From contig NZ_FOES01000001.1 of assembly GCF_900110685.1 (NCBI RefSeq), positions 173,086 through 237,085 of the forward strand: DNA of 64,000 bases, in the 5' to 3' direction. Under the pieces are notes generated by a model, which saw nothing but the letters and a program-made list of their open reading frames with translations, was not told where the DNA came from and did no database searches. The stretch comes from Piscibacillus halophilus. GTDB taxonomy: Bacteria; Bacillota; Bacilli; Bacillales; Alkalibacillaceae. Every line of letters starts with the position of its first letter. Within the stretch, counting starts at the first letter, position 1. Both the position numbers and the translations under genes were made by a program. Below, piece by piece: positions 1 to 9,287 of this stretch.

Positions 1-1
1 C

Positions 2-721
2 ATTCCAAAAGAAAAAATCGATGCCATCATTTTACCAGTTACTGGATTAGATCAAAAGGGGTATGCTGAGGGGCATTTTGCGGAGTCTTCTCCTCAAATA
101 ACTGAAGAGTGGTTGAATGGTTTTCCTGAGCATTGTTTGTTATTTACCGGTATTATGACCCCATTCTTAAGTGAATTGTCGATGTTTGAAAACAGGATTA
201 TAAAGTTATTCGACCGAGATGATGTAGCGATTTACAATTCAATTCCAACAGCTGAAGGAACGGTGATGTTTGCGATTCAACATACAGATTTTACAATTCA
301 TAATGCAAACGTCACGATTTTAGGCCTTGGCCGTGTAGGTAAAACATTGATCCATACTTTTAAAGGGTTAGGGGCCAATGTATCAGTCTATTCAAGACAT
401 GATGATGAATTGGCACGTATTTTCGAATATCAAGCGACACCTATTAGGTATGAAGAACTAGAACAATCTCTTAGAAATTGTAATATTTTAATCAATACGA
501 TTCCAGCTTTAATTGTGACACCTTCACTCATTAGTGCTTTACCAAAAGATAGCTTAATTATTGATTTAGCATCTAAACCTGGTGGCGTTGATTTTCGTTT
601 TGCAAAAAAAAGAGGCATTAAAGCCATGTTAGCGCCTGGGTTACCTGGTTTAGTGGCCTCTAAAACAGCTGGAAGGATTTTAGCGCGCGTCATTCATAAC
701 ATTATGTTAGAGAATGCCTAA
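2..721 (+). CDS. dpaA: Dipicolinate synthase subunit A, 5' end missing
   Basis: This frame is open from the left edge of the window, so the gene lacks its start; 239 residues are visible of the usual ~300. With DpaB it makes dipicolinic acid from the dihydrodipicolinate-pathway intermediate in the mother cell during sporulation. A Rossmann nucleotide-binding motif (GLGRVGKT) follows an N-terminal domain carrying an ILPVTG stretch typical of DpaA. An internal ATG at 113 is not the true start because conserved coding continues upstream. dpaB follows after a short gap, and asd, dapG and dapA continue the same pathway. The assignment rests on family resemblance and gene order. Confidence 0.93.
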   Translation: MPKEKIDAIILPVTGLDQKGYAEGHFAESSPQITEEWLNGFPEHCLLFTGIMTPFLSELSMFENRIIKLFDRDDVAIYNSIPTAEGTVMFAIQHTDFTIHNANVTILGLGRVGKTLIHTFKGLGANVSVYSRHDDELARIFEYQATPIRYEELEQSLRNCNILINTIPALIVTPSLISALPKDSLIIDLASKPGGVDFRFAKKRGIKAMLAPGLPGLVASKTAGRILARVIHNIMLENA

Positions 722-739
722 GAAAGGAGCTTGTTCTCA

Positions 740-1324
740 TTGGATTTAAAAGGAAAGAGAATTGGTTTTGGGTTAACAGGATCTCATTGTACGTATGACG
801 AAACATTTCCGCAACTACAGCGTTTGATGGATTTAGGCGCAGAAGTGGTACCGATTGTATCTTATACGGTGCAGTCAACCGATACGAAATTTGGTGATGC
901 CGCCGATCACTTAAATAGAATACAGGATATTACACAGAAGTCTCTTATATCAAGCATTCCAGAAGCAGAACCTTTAGGGCCAAAGGAACCATTAGATTGT
1001 ATGGTTATAGCCCCGATGACAGGCAACTCATTAAGTAAATTTGCGAATGCTTTAACTGATAGTCCTGTTTTAATGGCAGCTAAAGCAACATTGCGAAATA
1101 GAAGCCCAGTTGTTTTAGCGATATCAACAAATGACGCATTAGGATTAAATGGAACCAATTTAGCCAAATTATTAGCAGCTAAAAATATTTATTTTGTGCC
1201 TTTTGGTCAAGATGATCCAATCAAGAAACCAACTTCATTAGTTGCTCATATGAATCTATTGCCAGAAACGATTGAAAGTGCTTTAGAAGGCCAACAATTA
1301 CAGCCTATATTGAGACAATACTAG
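740..1324 (+). CDS. dpaB: Dipicolinate synthase subunit B
   Basis: 194-residue flavoprotein-like subunit of dipicolinate synthase (SpoVFB). The N-terminus GKRIGFGLTGSHCTY and the GNSLSKFANALTDSP stretch are characteristic of the family. No ATG is available. TTG at 740 is preferred over TTG at 731 because the ribosome site AAAGGAG (723-729) lies 10 nt before 740 but only 1 nt before 731. It is translated just after dpaA, and dipicolinate accumulates in the forespore core. In B. subtilis the pair is mother-cell specific; the promoter would lie outside this window. Confidence 0.93.
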   Translation: MDLKGKRIGFGLTGSHCTYDETFPQLQRLMDLGAEVVPIVSYTVQSTDTKFGDAADHLNRIQDITQKSLISSIPEAEPLGPKEPLDCMVIAPMTGNSLSKFANALTDSPVLMAAKATLRNRSPVVLAISTNDALGLNGTNLAKLLAAKNIYFVPFGQDDPIKKPTSLVAHMNLLPETIESALEGQQLQPILRQY

Positions 1325-1332
1325 AAAATCAC

Positions 1333-1360
1333 TTTAAAGAATTTCAAATTGTGTTAAAAT
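1333..1360 (+). promoter_or_regulatory. Possible vegetative promoter of asd-dapG-dapA
   Basis: TTTAAA (1333-1338) and TAAAAT (1355-1360) are 16 nt apart in the short gap between dpaB and asd. The -35 match is weak. A promoter here would let the essential asd-dapG-dapA genes be expressed in growing cells independently of the sporulation-specific dpaAB genes. This is inference from position. Confidence 0.3.
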
Positions 1361-1392
1361 GACGTTAAAGTGTTCGAGGAGGGGAAATCAAC

Positions 1393-2445
1393 ATGGCAAA
1401 TAACAAACAATACCATGTAGCAGTAGTTGGAGTAACTGGAGCCGTTGGCCAAAAGATGTTAGGAATGCTGGAGCAAATAGATTTTCCAGTAGAAAAATTG
1501 TATCCTTTAGCATCAAAACGTTCAGCGGGCAAAACTGTAACTTTTAAAGGGGAATCTGTTGAAATAATAGAAGCAACACCAGACGCGTTTGAAGGAGTCG
1601 ATATCGCGTTATTCTCAGCTGGTGGTTCGGTTTCCAAACAACTAGCTCATGAAGCGGTTCAACGCGGTGCAGTTGTTGTTGACAATACAAGTGCGTTCAG
1701 AATGGATCCTGAAGTGCCATTAGTGGTACCTGAGGTTAATCCTGAAGATATACAAAAGCATAAAGGGATTATAGCTAACCCAAATTGCTCAACAATTCAA
1801 ATGGTTGTAGCATTAGAACCTATTCGCCAGAAGTATGGTTTAAACAGAGTAATTGTTTCAACTTACCAGTCTGTTTCTGGTGCTGGAAATGATGCGGTTG
1901 AGGAATTAAAAGATCAATCCCAAGCATTGTTAAATGGAGAAGATCCTGAGACAAATATTTTACCGGTAAAATCTGAACCAAATCATTATCCAATTGCGTT
2001 TAATGCGTTACCTCAAATTGATGTATTTGAAGATAACCATTATACGTTTGAAGAAATGAAAATGATTAATGAAACTAAAAAAATCATGCATGACTCAGAG
2101 CTAAAAGTAGCTGCAACTTGTGTCCGTTTACCATTCTTCTATTCTCATGCCGAGAGTATTTATATTGAGATAGATGGTGATGATATCTCAATTGAAGACC
2201 TTCAAAATACATTAAAAGATCAGCCTGGTGTTGTGTTGGAGGATGACATCAACAATCAAGTTTATCCAACACCACTTTCTGCTGAAGGGAAAACAGATGT
2301 GTTTGTGGGACGTATTCGTAAAGACTTAGATGTTGCAAATGGTTTTCATTTCTGGGTCGTTTCAGATAATTTATTAAAAGGTGCAGCGTGGAACTCTGTT
2401 CAGATTGCTCAACAACTGATTCAGCAACCTGGAGGTTTAAAATGA
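1393..2445 (+). CDS. asd: Aspartate-semialdehyde dehydrogenase
   Basis: 350-residue enzyme that reduces aspartyl-4-phosphate to aspartate semialdehyde with NADPH, the branch point to lysine/diaminopimelate, threonine and methionine. The N-terminal GVTGAVGQ motif binds NADP, and the catalytic cysteine lies in the segment NPNCSTIQ. Length is normal. A GAGGAGGGG ribosome site precedes the ATG. Its TGA stop overlaps the dapG start in ATGA (2442-2445), indicating translational coupling. The neighbours dapG and dapA complete the entry to diaminopimelate and dipicolinate synthesis. Confidence 0.97.
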   Translation: MANNKQYHVAVVGVTGAVGQKMLGMLEQIDFPVEKLYPLASKRSAGKTVTFKGESVEIIEATPDAFEGVDIALFSAGGSVSKQLAHEAVQRGAVVVDNTSAFRMDPEVPLVVPEVNPEDIQKHKGIIANPNCSTIQMVVALEPIRQKYGLNRVIVSTYQSVSGAGNDAVEELKDQSQALLNGEDPETNILPVKSEPNHYPIAFNALPQIDVFEDNHYTFEEMKMINETKKIMHDSELKVAATCVRLPFFYSHAESIYIEIDGDDISIEDLQNTLKDQPGVVLEDDINNQVYPTPLSAEGKTDVFVGRIRKDLDVANGFHFWVVSDNLLKGAAWNSVQIAQQLIQQPGGLK

Positions 2446-3662
2446 CAGTAATCGTTCAAAAATTTGGGGGGACATCTGTTAGAGATGCAGATGCTAGAAC
2501 GCATGCCATAAATCATGTTAAAGCGGCTGTTGATGACGGTCATCAAGTGGTCGTTGTAGTATCAGCTATGGGGCGTAAGGGTGAACCTTATGCCACTGAT
2601 ACACTGCTTGATTTAATCCAATTTCCTGATCATCAGGTTACCCAACGTGAACTCGATCAATTAATGTCATGTGGCGAAATTATTTCGTCGGTCGTATTTG
2701 CGAATGAACTTAGAAATCAAGGAGTTTCAGCAACTTCTATTTCTGGTGCAAAAGCAGGTATTATGACTACTAGCGATTTTACAAATGCACGAATTGAAAA
2801 AGTAAACCCTGATCTGATTCACACACTTTTTAACACAAACCAAGTGATCGTCGTGGCAGGTTTTCAGGGGCAAGACAGTTTTGGAAATATGACTACTTTA
2901 GGTCGAGGTGGCTCTGACACCTCGGCTGTTGCACTTGGAGCAGCTTTAAATGCTGACTTTGTAGATATTTTTACTGATGTAGATGGAATTAAAACGGCTG
3001 ACCCCCGTTTAGTTAAGCATGCCGAGACGCTTAAAGCGATGACATATAGTGAAATTGTTCATTTAGCATATGAAGGATCAAAAGTCATCCACCCGAGAGC
3101 AGTCGAAATAGCAATGCAAGAAAAAATACCTTTAAGGGTACGTTCAACTTATTCAAACGATGAAGGTACCTTAGTGACATCCAAAGTAAGTAATTCAATT
3201 GACCGATCCATCAAAGATCGTTTAGTAACAGGAATTGCTCAAGTATCTGGCTTATATCAAATTAATATAGATGCAAACGACAATCTTATTCAACTGCACG
3301 ATGAAGTATTTGCAAAATTAGCCGAGGCTAGTATTTCCGTTGACTTCTTTAACATTTCGTCCAAAGGCATAACATTTACGATCCCAAAGGATAAATGGCA
3401 AATGACTAAGACGATAATGGAATCAATGAATTTGAGCTATAATATAGAAGAAGATTGCGCAAAAGTCTCAACAGTAGGGGCTGGAATTCAAGGTGTGCCA
3501 GGGGTGGCCTCAAAAATTGTGACTGCTTTGGCATCTCATAATATTCAAATTTTACAATCTGCTGATAGTCATACGACTATTTGGGTATTAATTAAAGAGA
3601 GAGACTTAGAAGCAGCAGTCAATGCTCTTCATGATAGTTTTTTAAGTAAGAAAGGAGATTAA
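2442..3662 (+). CDS. dapG: Aspartokinase I (lysine/DAP branch)
   Basis: 406-residue aspartate kinase that phosphorylates aspartate with ATP. It begins [12 protein letters not shown], the signature kinase motif, and carries a [14 protein letters not shown] nucleotide-binding stretch. The C-terminal third contains the paired ACT regulatory domains. The start at 2442 overlaps the asd stop and has GGAGG at 2431-2435. The position between asd and dapA matches DapG of B. subtilis, the diaminopimelate-sensitive isozyme; that regulation is inferred from the family. Confidence 0.96.
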   Translation: MTVIVQKFGGTSVRDADARTHAINHVKAAVDDGHQVVVVVSAMGRKGEPYATDTLLDLIQFPDHQVTQRELDQLMSCGEIISSVVFANELRNQGVSATSISGAKAGIMTTSDFTNARIEKVNPDLIHTLFNTNQVIVVAGFQGQDSFGNMTTLGRGGSDTSAVALGAALNADFVDIFTDVDGIKTADPRLVKHAETLKAMTYSEIVHLAYEGSKVIHPRAVEIAMQEKIPLRVRSTYSNDEGTLVTSKVSNSIDRSIKDRLVTGIAQVSGLYQINIDANDNLIQLHDEVFAKLAEASISVDFFNISSKGITFTIPKDKWQMTKTIMESMNLSYNIEEDCAKVSTVGAGIQGVPGVASKIVTALASHNIQILQSADSHTTIWVLIKERDLEAAVNALHDSFLSKKGD

Positions 3663-3664
3663 TC

Positions 3665-4528
3665 ATGGACTTTGGGAATGTTTTAACAGCAATGGTCACA
3701 CCCTTTGATGATCAAAATGAATTGGATCTTAATCGAACTGAGGCATTAATTGAACATTTAATTAACAATGGGACCGATTCATTAGTTGTAGGTGGAACAA
3801 CAGGTGAATCCCCTACTTTAACTAAAGATGAAAAATTAACTTTATATAAACATGTTGTTAAAGTTGTCAACGGGCGAATTCCTGTAATAGCAGGAACTGG
3901 AAGCAATAATACGAAAGAAACAATTGAATTCACTCAGAAAGTTGAAGAAACAGGTGTGGACGCCGTCTTATTAGTTGCGCCTTATTACAATAAACCGAAT
4001 CAGGAAGGTTTATACCAGCACTTTAAAGCCATTGCCGAGTTGACTAAATTACCTGCAATGCTATATAACATACCAGGTCGAACATCCATTAATATGGATG
4101 TTGATACGATTGTTGCATTGTCTAAGGTTCCTAATATTGTTGCAGTTAAAGAATCAAGTCAAGATTTATTAGCCATCACTGACATTATTGATCAAACTGA
4201 TGATGACTTTAAATTATATAGTGGTGATGATGGATTTACATTACCGATTGTGTCTGTTGGTGGAGATGGAATTGTATCTGTTTCGTCTCATTTATATGGG
4301 AATGAAATGCAAGACATGATTCAATCTTATCGAAATGGTGATGTAGCTAGAGCGGCTCAATTACACCAACAGTTATTACCGAAGATGAAGGCTTTCTTTA
4401 AAGCCCCATCTCCGGTACCTGTTAAAACAGCATTAAACCAAGCTGGAATTTCTGTTGGTTCAGTTAGATTACCTTTAGTTCCTTTAACAAGTGATGAGGA
4501 ACAACAGCTTAAAGCAGACTTACAATAA
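3665..4528 (+). CDS. dapA: 4-hydroxy-tetrahydrodipicolinate synthase
   Basis: 287-residue TIM-barrel aldolase that condenses pyruvate with aspartate semialdehyde. GGTTGESPTL is the substrate-binding motif, YNIPGRT holds the catalytic tyrosine, and the Schiff-base lysine lies in VAVKESS. Starts 2 nt after dapG with an AAAGGAG ribosome site. In B. subtilis the next gene is rnjB (RNase J2); here tepA follows directly, so rnjB is missing from this locus. An intrinsic terminator follows the stop. Confidence 0.97.
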   Translation: MDFGNVLTAMVTPFDDQNELDLNRTEALIEHLINNGTDSLVVGGTTGESPTLTKDEKLTLYKHVVKVVNGRIPVIAGTGSNNTKETIEFTQKVEETGVDAVLLVAPYYNKPNQEGLYQHFKAIAELTKLPAMLYNIPGRTSINMDVDTIVALSKVPNIVAVKESSQDLLAITDIIDQTDDDFKLYSGDDGFTLPIVSVGGDGIVSVSSHLYGNEMQDMIQSYRNGDVARAAQLHQQLLPKMKAFFKAPSPVPVKTALNQAGISVGSVRLPLVPLTSDEEQQLKADLQ

Positions 4529-4537
4529 CTTTTACTT

Positions 4538-4574
4538 AAAGACTCTATTCTAAATTTTGAATAGGGTCTTTTTG
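4538..4574 (+). terminator. Terminator after dapA
   Basis: AAAGACTCTATTC pairs, with one wobble-type interruption, with GAATAGGGTCTTT across an 8-nt loop, followed by a T run. It closes the dpa-asd-dap operon. Confidence 0.8.
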
Positions 4575-4626
4575 TATGAACAGCAAGCATTTGTAAACAC
4601 TAAAGGGCAAAGGTAGGTGTTTATAA

Positions 4627-5367
4627 ATGTCAGAGGATAAGAATAAAGAACAACAAAATGATCAGCAAAATGATGAGAACAAAGATGATGCATCTGGTTC
4701 ACTAGTGGACAAAATTAAACAATTAGGACAGACTAATGTCCCGCAAGCCCCTGAGTCCAATATTCACGTACTCCCTATTATTGGACAAATTGAGGGACAC
4801 TTACAATTACCACAGAAAAATAAAACAACAAAATATGAGCATTTAATTCCTCAAATTGTGGCTATTGAACAAAACCCTAAAATTGAAGGTGTGATTTTAT
4901 TACTTAATACAGTAGGTGGAGATGTAGAGGCTGGGTTAGCCATTTCTGAAATGATTTCTTCAATCTCAAAACCAACTGTCTCGATTGTTCTTGGGGGTGG
5001 ACATTCGATTGGGGTACCTATAGCTGTTTCAGCTAACTACTCTTTCATTACTGAAACGGCAACGATGACCATTCACCCTATAAGACTTACAGGTCTCGTG
5101 ATTGGTGTTCCGCAAACATTTGAATACTTGGATAAAATGCAAGATCGAGTCATCAATTTTGTCGTAAAGAACTCTAAAATTAATGCAGAAGATTTTAAAG
5201 AGTTAATGTTTGCTAAAGGAAACTTGACACGTGACATCGGGACAAACGTTGTCGGCAAAGATGCGGTTGATTGTGGTCTAATCGATAATGTTGGTGGTGT
5301 TAAAGAAGCGATTGAAAAGCTCAATGAGTTAATTGCTGTCAACAAAGGGGAGCAGGTGGTACAGTGA
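4627..5367 (+). CDS. tepA: ClpP-like translocation-enhancing protein TepA
   Basis: 246-residue serine peptidase of the ClpP/crotonase fold. A charged, low-complexity N-terminus (first ~35 residues) precedes the protease domain. The GGHSIG segment carries the likely nucleophile serine and TIHPIR the likely histidine. B. subtilis TepA (YmfB) was linked to export of pre-proteins and to spore protein degradation; the substrate is not known from sequence. Its TGA overlaps the GTG of ylzJ (GTGA, 5364-5367). Confidence 0.85.
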   Translation: MSEDKNKEQQNDQQNDENKDDASGSLVDKIKQLGQTNVPQAPESNIHVLPIIGQIEGHLQLPQKNKTTKYEHLIPQIVAIEQNPKIEGVILLLNTVGGDVEAGLAISEMISSISKPTVSIVLGGGHSIGVPIAVSANYSFITETATMTIHPIRLTGLVIGVPQTFEYLDKMQDRVINFVVKNSKINAEDFKELMFAKGNLTRDIGTNVVGKDAVDCGLIDNVGGVKEAIEKLNELIAVNKGEQVVQ

Positions 5368-5570
5368 TTTTATATACACCATTGAATGAACAGGAAATTT
5401 TTGAAGATGAAGATCAAAGTGTTTATCAATTTGTTACAGTCAATCACGCAACTGTCAAATTACGTCGTGATCCCGAACTGAATGGATATCAAATCGTTCA
5501 TATGGTTTCAACAAATCCAGCAGATTATTTAAATAGTGAATTACAACCTGGAACGACATATTACTTATAA
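5364..5570 (+). CDS. ylzJ: YlzJ-like small protein
   Basis: 68-residue protein with no transmembrane segment, translationally coupled to tepA by a 4-nt overlap and starting at GTG with AGGTGG upstream. The sequence ([16 protein letters not shown] at the start) and its place between tepA and the FtsK/SpoIIIE gene match the YlzJ-like family. Its function is unknown. The gene pair is conserved in Bacillaceae. Confidence 0.75.
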   Translation: MILYTPLNEQEIFEDEDQSVYQFVTVNHATVKLRRDPELNGYQIVHMVSTNPADYLNSELQPGTTYYL

Positions 5571-5597
5571 AGTCTTATCCAAAATATTGGATAACTA

Positions 5598-5606
5598 TGG
5601 TATAAT
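5598..5606 (+). promoter_or_regulatory. Extended -10 promoter of ftsK/spoIIIE
   Basis: TGGTATAAT is a consensus extended -10 element in the 93-nt gap before the translocase gene. No good -35 hexamer lies 17 nt upstream, which is normal for extended -10 promoters. Confidence 0.5.
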
Positions 5607-5619
5607 ATAATCTACAGCA

Positions 5620-5642
5620 AAGCAGCCTACACACGGCTGCTT
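5620..5642 (+). other. Hairpin in the ftsK/spoIIIE leader
   Basis: AAGCAGCC and GGCTGCTT form a perfect 8-bp stem with a 7-nt loop about 20 nt after the putative promoter and 21 nt before the ATG. It is followed by a pyrimidine stretch but not a real T run, so it is either a weak attenuator/terminator or a stabilising 5' structure. Confidence 0.5.
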
Positions 5643-5663
5643 CCTTACTTTTGGAGGGATACG

Positions 5664-7976
5664 ATGGCTAAACGTAAAAAGAAAAAACAATCAAGACGAA
5701 AAAAACGTCACGTATTACAATTTGAACTGATCGGATTACTATTAATCTTAAGTGCCATCTTCTCAAGTGGAATTAGTACCATTGGGGAAGGGTTTATTCC
5801 TCATGTATTTGTCACACTCTTTCAATGGTTATTTGGATTTTGGTACATCGTAGTAAGTCTATCTTTATTTGTTATTGGTTTATTCTTAATGTTAAAAAGA
5901 CAGTGGCCTAACTTTAAAACATCTAAATGGGTCGGTTTTTATGTATTATTTGGCTCCATTCTATTATTTACACATGTTCAGACATTCGATACAATCATTA
6001 ATCAGCATCCAGATGATCATATTTTTGGAATCACATGGAATTATTTTGAAAGTTATCAATCCGGAGTACTTGACTACCAATACATAGGTGCTGGCATGAT
6101 TGGTGCTACCTTATTTGCGGCTAGTTACTATCTTCTATCGTCAGCGGGTGCTAAAGTTTTAGCTGTTTTTGGTGTTCTTATTGGGTTTATGTTGTTAAGC
6201 GAGAAATCACTTGGAGAAGTGTTACGTAAGATCTATGAACGCTTATCACGAGTAACCAATCGTATCAATGAGCGTCTAAAAGAGCGAAAAGAAGCAAAGC
6301 TTGAAGCGAAAAAATCAGAAAAAGAAGCAGAAGGTATTCCAGAGACAACTTATAGCATCGAAGCGAATGAGGATGAACAAGCCAAACCAGAACCAGTTAT
6401 CGAGGATTTCCAAGAGTATGTAGATGATTCTTCAAGCAAATTAGAAACTAAACAATGGACGGATACAGTAAGCCAAGAAGATGATTCTGAATCAGATGAG
6501 GAAGATGTACAAGCTCTACCAATGGCTGAGTTAGAGAATGAATCTTATAAACTACCATCTCTACAATTATTAAATAGTCCAGTTGCTCATTCTCAACAAC
6601 ATGAAAAATCACAGATTCAATCAACCGTTCAAAAACTAGAAAAGACATTTAATAGTTTTGGAGTTAAAGCAAAGGTGACGAAAGTTCATGTTGGTCCAGC
6701 GGTAACAAAATATGAAGTATACCCGGATGTCGGTGTAAAGGTTAGTAAAATCGTTAACCTGCACGATGACCTTGCCTTAGCCTTAGCAGCAAAAGATATT
6801 CGTATAGAAGCCCCTATTCCAGGTAAATCAGCAATCGGAATAGAGGTTCCTAATACAGAAGTCGCTCAGGTATCGCTTCGTGAAGTCGTACAGCATGCTC
6901 ACACTAATCCTTCGAAGTTATTGTTTGGTTTAGGTAGAGATATCGCGGGAGAAGCGATTACAGCAGAATTAAATAAAATGCCTCACTTATTAATTGCGGG
7001 TGCTACAGGTAGTGGTAAAAGTGTTTGTGTTAATGGAATCATTACGAGTATTCTATTGCGAGCTAAACCACATGAAGTGAAAATGATGATGATTGACCCG
7101 AAAAAGGTAGAATTAAATGTTTACAACGGAATTCCACATTTATTAGCGCCTGTCGTAACTGATCCAAAGAAAGCTTCACAAGCATTAAAGAAAATCGTAT
7201 CTGAGATGGAAAGACGTTATGATTTATTCTCGGATACAGGAACGCGAAATATTGAAGGTTATAACGAGTACGTAAGCAAAATCAACGAGAAAGAAGGAGA
7301 AAACCACCCACATTTACCTTATGTTGTGGTCTTAATCGATGAGTTAGCTGATTTAATGATGGTAGCATCTAGTGAAGTAGAGGACTCTATTACTAGACTT
7401 GCCCAAATGGCGAGAGCAGCTGGAATTCATTTAATTATTGCAACTCAAAGACCATCTGTTGATGTCATTACAGGTGTCATTAAAGCTAATATTCCTTCTA
7501 GAATCGCATTTAGTGTCTCCTCACAAACGGATTCTAGAACAATATTAGATGGTGGTGGAGCTGAAAAACTGCTCGGTAAAGGGGATATGTTATTCTTCCC
7601 AGTTGGCGCTTCAAAACCTACCCGAATACAAGGTGCGTTTCTATCAGATCATGAAGTGGAACGAATTGTAGATTTTTGTATTGAACAGCAAAAAGCTCAA
7701 TATCAAGAAGAAATGATTCCGGATGAAGTAAATGAAGTTACAAATGATGTGGATGATGAGTTGTATGAAGATGCGGTTCAACTTGTTGTCAGTATGCAAA
7801 GTGCCAGTGTATCAATGTTACAACGTAAGTTTAGAGTCGGTTATACCCGAGCAGCAAGACTGATAGATGCCATGGAAGAACGGGGCATTGTAGGACCATA
7901 CGAAGGTAGTAAGCCGAGAAAAGTTTTAGTTAGCCAATATCAAGAAGAAGAACAACAACAGACAACCAATTCATAA
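5664..7976 (+). CDS. spoIIIE: DNA translocase FtsK/SpoIIIE
   Basis: 770-residue septal DNA pump. A basic N-terminus (first ~20 residues) is followed by four or five membrane helices to about residue 180, then a charged variable linker (~190-310) and the RecA-like motor with Walker A GATGSGKS and Walker [10 protein letters not shown]. The C-terminal winged-helix gamma domain (from ~690) reads polar DNA sequences. In B. subtilis the homologue moves the chromosome into the forespore. RBS is GGAGGG. The GntR regulator often found downstream in relatives is absent here. Confidence 0.95.
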   Translation: MAKRKKKKQSRRKKRHVLQFELIGLLLILSAIFSSGISTIGEGFIPHVFVTLFQWLFGFWYIVVSLSLFVIGLFLMLKRQWPNFKTSKWVGFYVLFGSILLFTHVQTFDTIINQHPDDHIFGITWNYFESYQSGVLDYQYIGAGMIGATLFAASYYLLSSAGAKVLAVFGVLIGFMLLSEKSLGEVLRKIYERLSRVTNRINERLKERKEAKLEAKKSEKEAEGIPETTYSIEANEDEQAKPEPVIEDFQEYVDDSSSKLETKQWTDTVSQEDDSESDEEDVQALPMAELENESYKLPSLQLLNSPVAHSQQHEKSQIQSTVQKLEKTFNSFGVKAKVTKVHVGPAVTKYEVYPDVGVKVSKIVNLHDDLALALAAKDIRIEAPIPGKSAIGIEVPNTEVAQVSLREVVQHAHTNPSKLLFGLGRDIAGEAITAELNKMPHLLIAGATGSGKSVCVNGIITSILLRAKPHEVKMMMIDPKKVELNVYNGIPHLLAPVVTDPKKASQALKKIVSEMERRYDLFSDTGTRNIEGYNEYVSKINEKEGENHPHLPYVVVLIDELADLMMVASSEVEDSITRLAQMARAAGIHLIIATQRPSVDVITGVIKANIPSRIAFSVSSQTDSRTILDGGGAEKLLGKGDMLFFPVGASKPTRIQGAFLSDHEVERIVDFCIEQQKAQYQEEMIPDEVNEVTNDVDDELYEDAVQLVVSMQSASVSMLQRKFRVGYTRAARLIDAMEERGIVGPYEGSKPRKVLVSQYQEEEQQQTTNS

Positions 7977-8030
7977 TTTTTTAAATTTACTTTATATTTT
8001 ATTTTGTAGGACTATCGTGTTATATTAAAT

Positions 8031-8087
8031 GAGAAGGTTGCAAAATTGTGACGATTATTACAATTTTGTAGCGTTCTCAATTTTTTT
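8031..8087 (+). terminator. Long hairpin with T run between spoIIIE and the BMP lipoprotein gene
   Basis: GAGAA (8031-8035) and TTCTC (8074-8078) close a stem that continues, after one mismatch and four pairs including wobbles, through the perfect 9-bp arms CAAAATTGT (8041-8049) and ACAATTTTG (8060-8068). AATTTTTTT follows at once. It is shaped like an intrinsic terminator. It may end spoIIIE transcription or, if a promoter lies just upstream, attenuate the transporter operon whose start codon is only 20 nt further on. Confidence 0.7.
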
Positions 8088-8107
8088 ATTTAATAGGGGG
8101 AATAGAG

Positions 8108-9193
8108 TTGAAAAAGCGTTATTTATTTTTATCATTGATGTTATCGCTTTCAATGATTCTAGCTGCTTGTGGAGGCAGTGACAGTGGCGAGAGCCAGAAG
8201 GATTGTGAGCCTGATGAAAATGCAATTAAGGCAGGAATTGTTACTGATGAAGGCGGTGTAGATGACAAATCATTTAACCAATCGGCTTGGGAAGGTTTAC
8301 AAGCTTATGGTGAGGAATACTGCTTAGAAAAAGGCGAACACTTTGATTATGCTCAATCAAATCAAGATTCTGAGTATGAATCTAATATTACACGTCTAAC
8401 ACAACAAGATTATGAACTCATTTTTGGTATTGGTTATAAATTACTAGATGCACTAGAAACAGTTGCTGCACAGAATCCTGATTCTAAGTATGCTTTAGTC
8501 GATGATGTCGCAGAAGGGGATAATATTGCTAGTGTCACATTCAAAGAGCACCAAGGTTCGTTCCTAGTCGGTGTTGCTGCAGCTTTAAAAACTGAAACAG
8601 ATAAAGTTGGGTTTGTAGGTGGAATGGATAGCCCACTTATTAACAAATTTGAAGTAGGTTTTGAAGCTGGTGTGAAATCAGTAGACCCAACTATTGAAGT
8701 AGATGTACGTTATGCAGAAACATTCTCTGATGCAGGGAAAGGACGTCAAATTGCTAATAGCATGTATAACAGTGATGTAGATGTTATTTATCACGCTGCT
8801 GGTGGTGCTGGTAACGGCGTATTTACAGAAGCAAAAGATATTAAAGGAAATAATCCAGATCAAAGTGTTTGGGTTATTGGGGTTGACCGTGACCAATACG
8901 AAGAAGGTCAAGTAGATGACCATAACGTTACGTTAACTTCAATGGTTAAACGTGTCGATGTGGCCGTTCAGGACGTTATTGAACGTACTATGTCAGGTGA
9001 CTTCCCTGGTGGCGAAGTAATCGAATACGGTTTATCTGATAATGGTATTAGTATTGCGGATACAAATGAAGATGCCTATACTGATGAGATTGCTTCTACA
9101 GTAGATGAGTGGAAAGAAAAAATCGAAAATGGTGACGTTTCGGTGCCGTCTAATCATGATGAGTTAGATGAATACTTAAATAACCTACAGTAA
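8108..9193 (+). CDS. BMP-family nucleoside-binding lipoprotein (YufN/NupN-like)
   Basis: 361-residue substrate-binding lipoprotein. The signal peptide ends in the lipobox L-A-A-C, giving lipid attachment at Cys21. The mature protein is strongly acidic and has the BMP/Med periplasmic-binding fold (GIVTDEGGVDDKSFNQ, then YHAAGGAGNGVF). It starts at TTG with AGGGGG 7 nt upstream. The mature domain has two further cysteines (in KDCEP and EEYCLE) that could form a disulfide. It delivers nucleosides, probably guanosine or other purines, to the ABC transporter encoded next. Confidence 0.92.
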   Translation: MKKRYLFLSLMLSLSMILAACGGSDSGESQKDCEPDENAIKAGIVTDEGGVDDKSFNQSAWEGLQAYGEEYCLEKGEHFDYAQSNQDSEYESNITRLTQQDYELIFGIGYKLLDALETVAAQNPDSKYALVDDVAEGDNIASVTFKEHQGSFLVGVAAALKTETDKVGFVGGMDSPLINKFEVGFEAGVKSVDPTIEVDVRYAETFSDAGKGRQIANSMYNSDVDVIYHAAGGAGNGVFTEAKDIKGNNPDQSVWVIGVDRDQYEEGQVDDHNVTLTSMVKRVDVAVQDVIERTMSGDFPGGEVIEYGLSDNGISIADTNEDAYTDEIASTVDEWKEKIENGDVSVPSNHDELDEYLNNLQ

Positions 9194-9200
9194 TGAAATG

Positions 9201-9240
9201 AACGGAAAAGACTAACCATCGATAGTCTTTTCCGTTTTAT
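9201..9240 (+). terminator. Terminator between lipoprotein and ABC transporter genes
   Basis: AACGGAAAAGACTA (9201-9214) and TAGTCTTTTCCGTT (9223-9236) form a perfect 14-bp stem ending in TTTT. Partial termination here would give more binding protein than transporter subunits, a common arrangement for ABC importers. Confidence 0.85.
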
Positions 9241-9287
9241 ACATAATCTTAATGTGGGGAATGTTTTATGGATCGAGGGGTGAGGAG

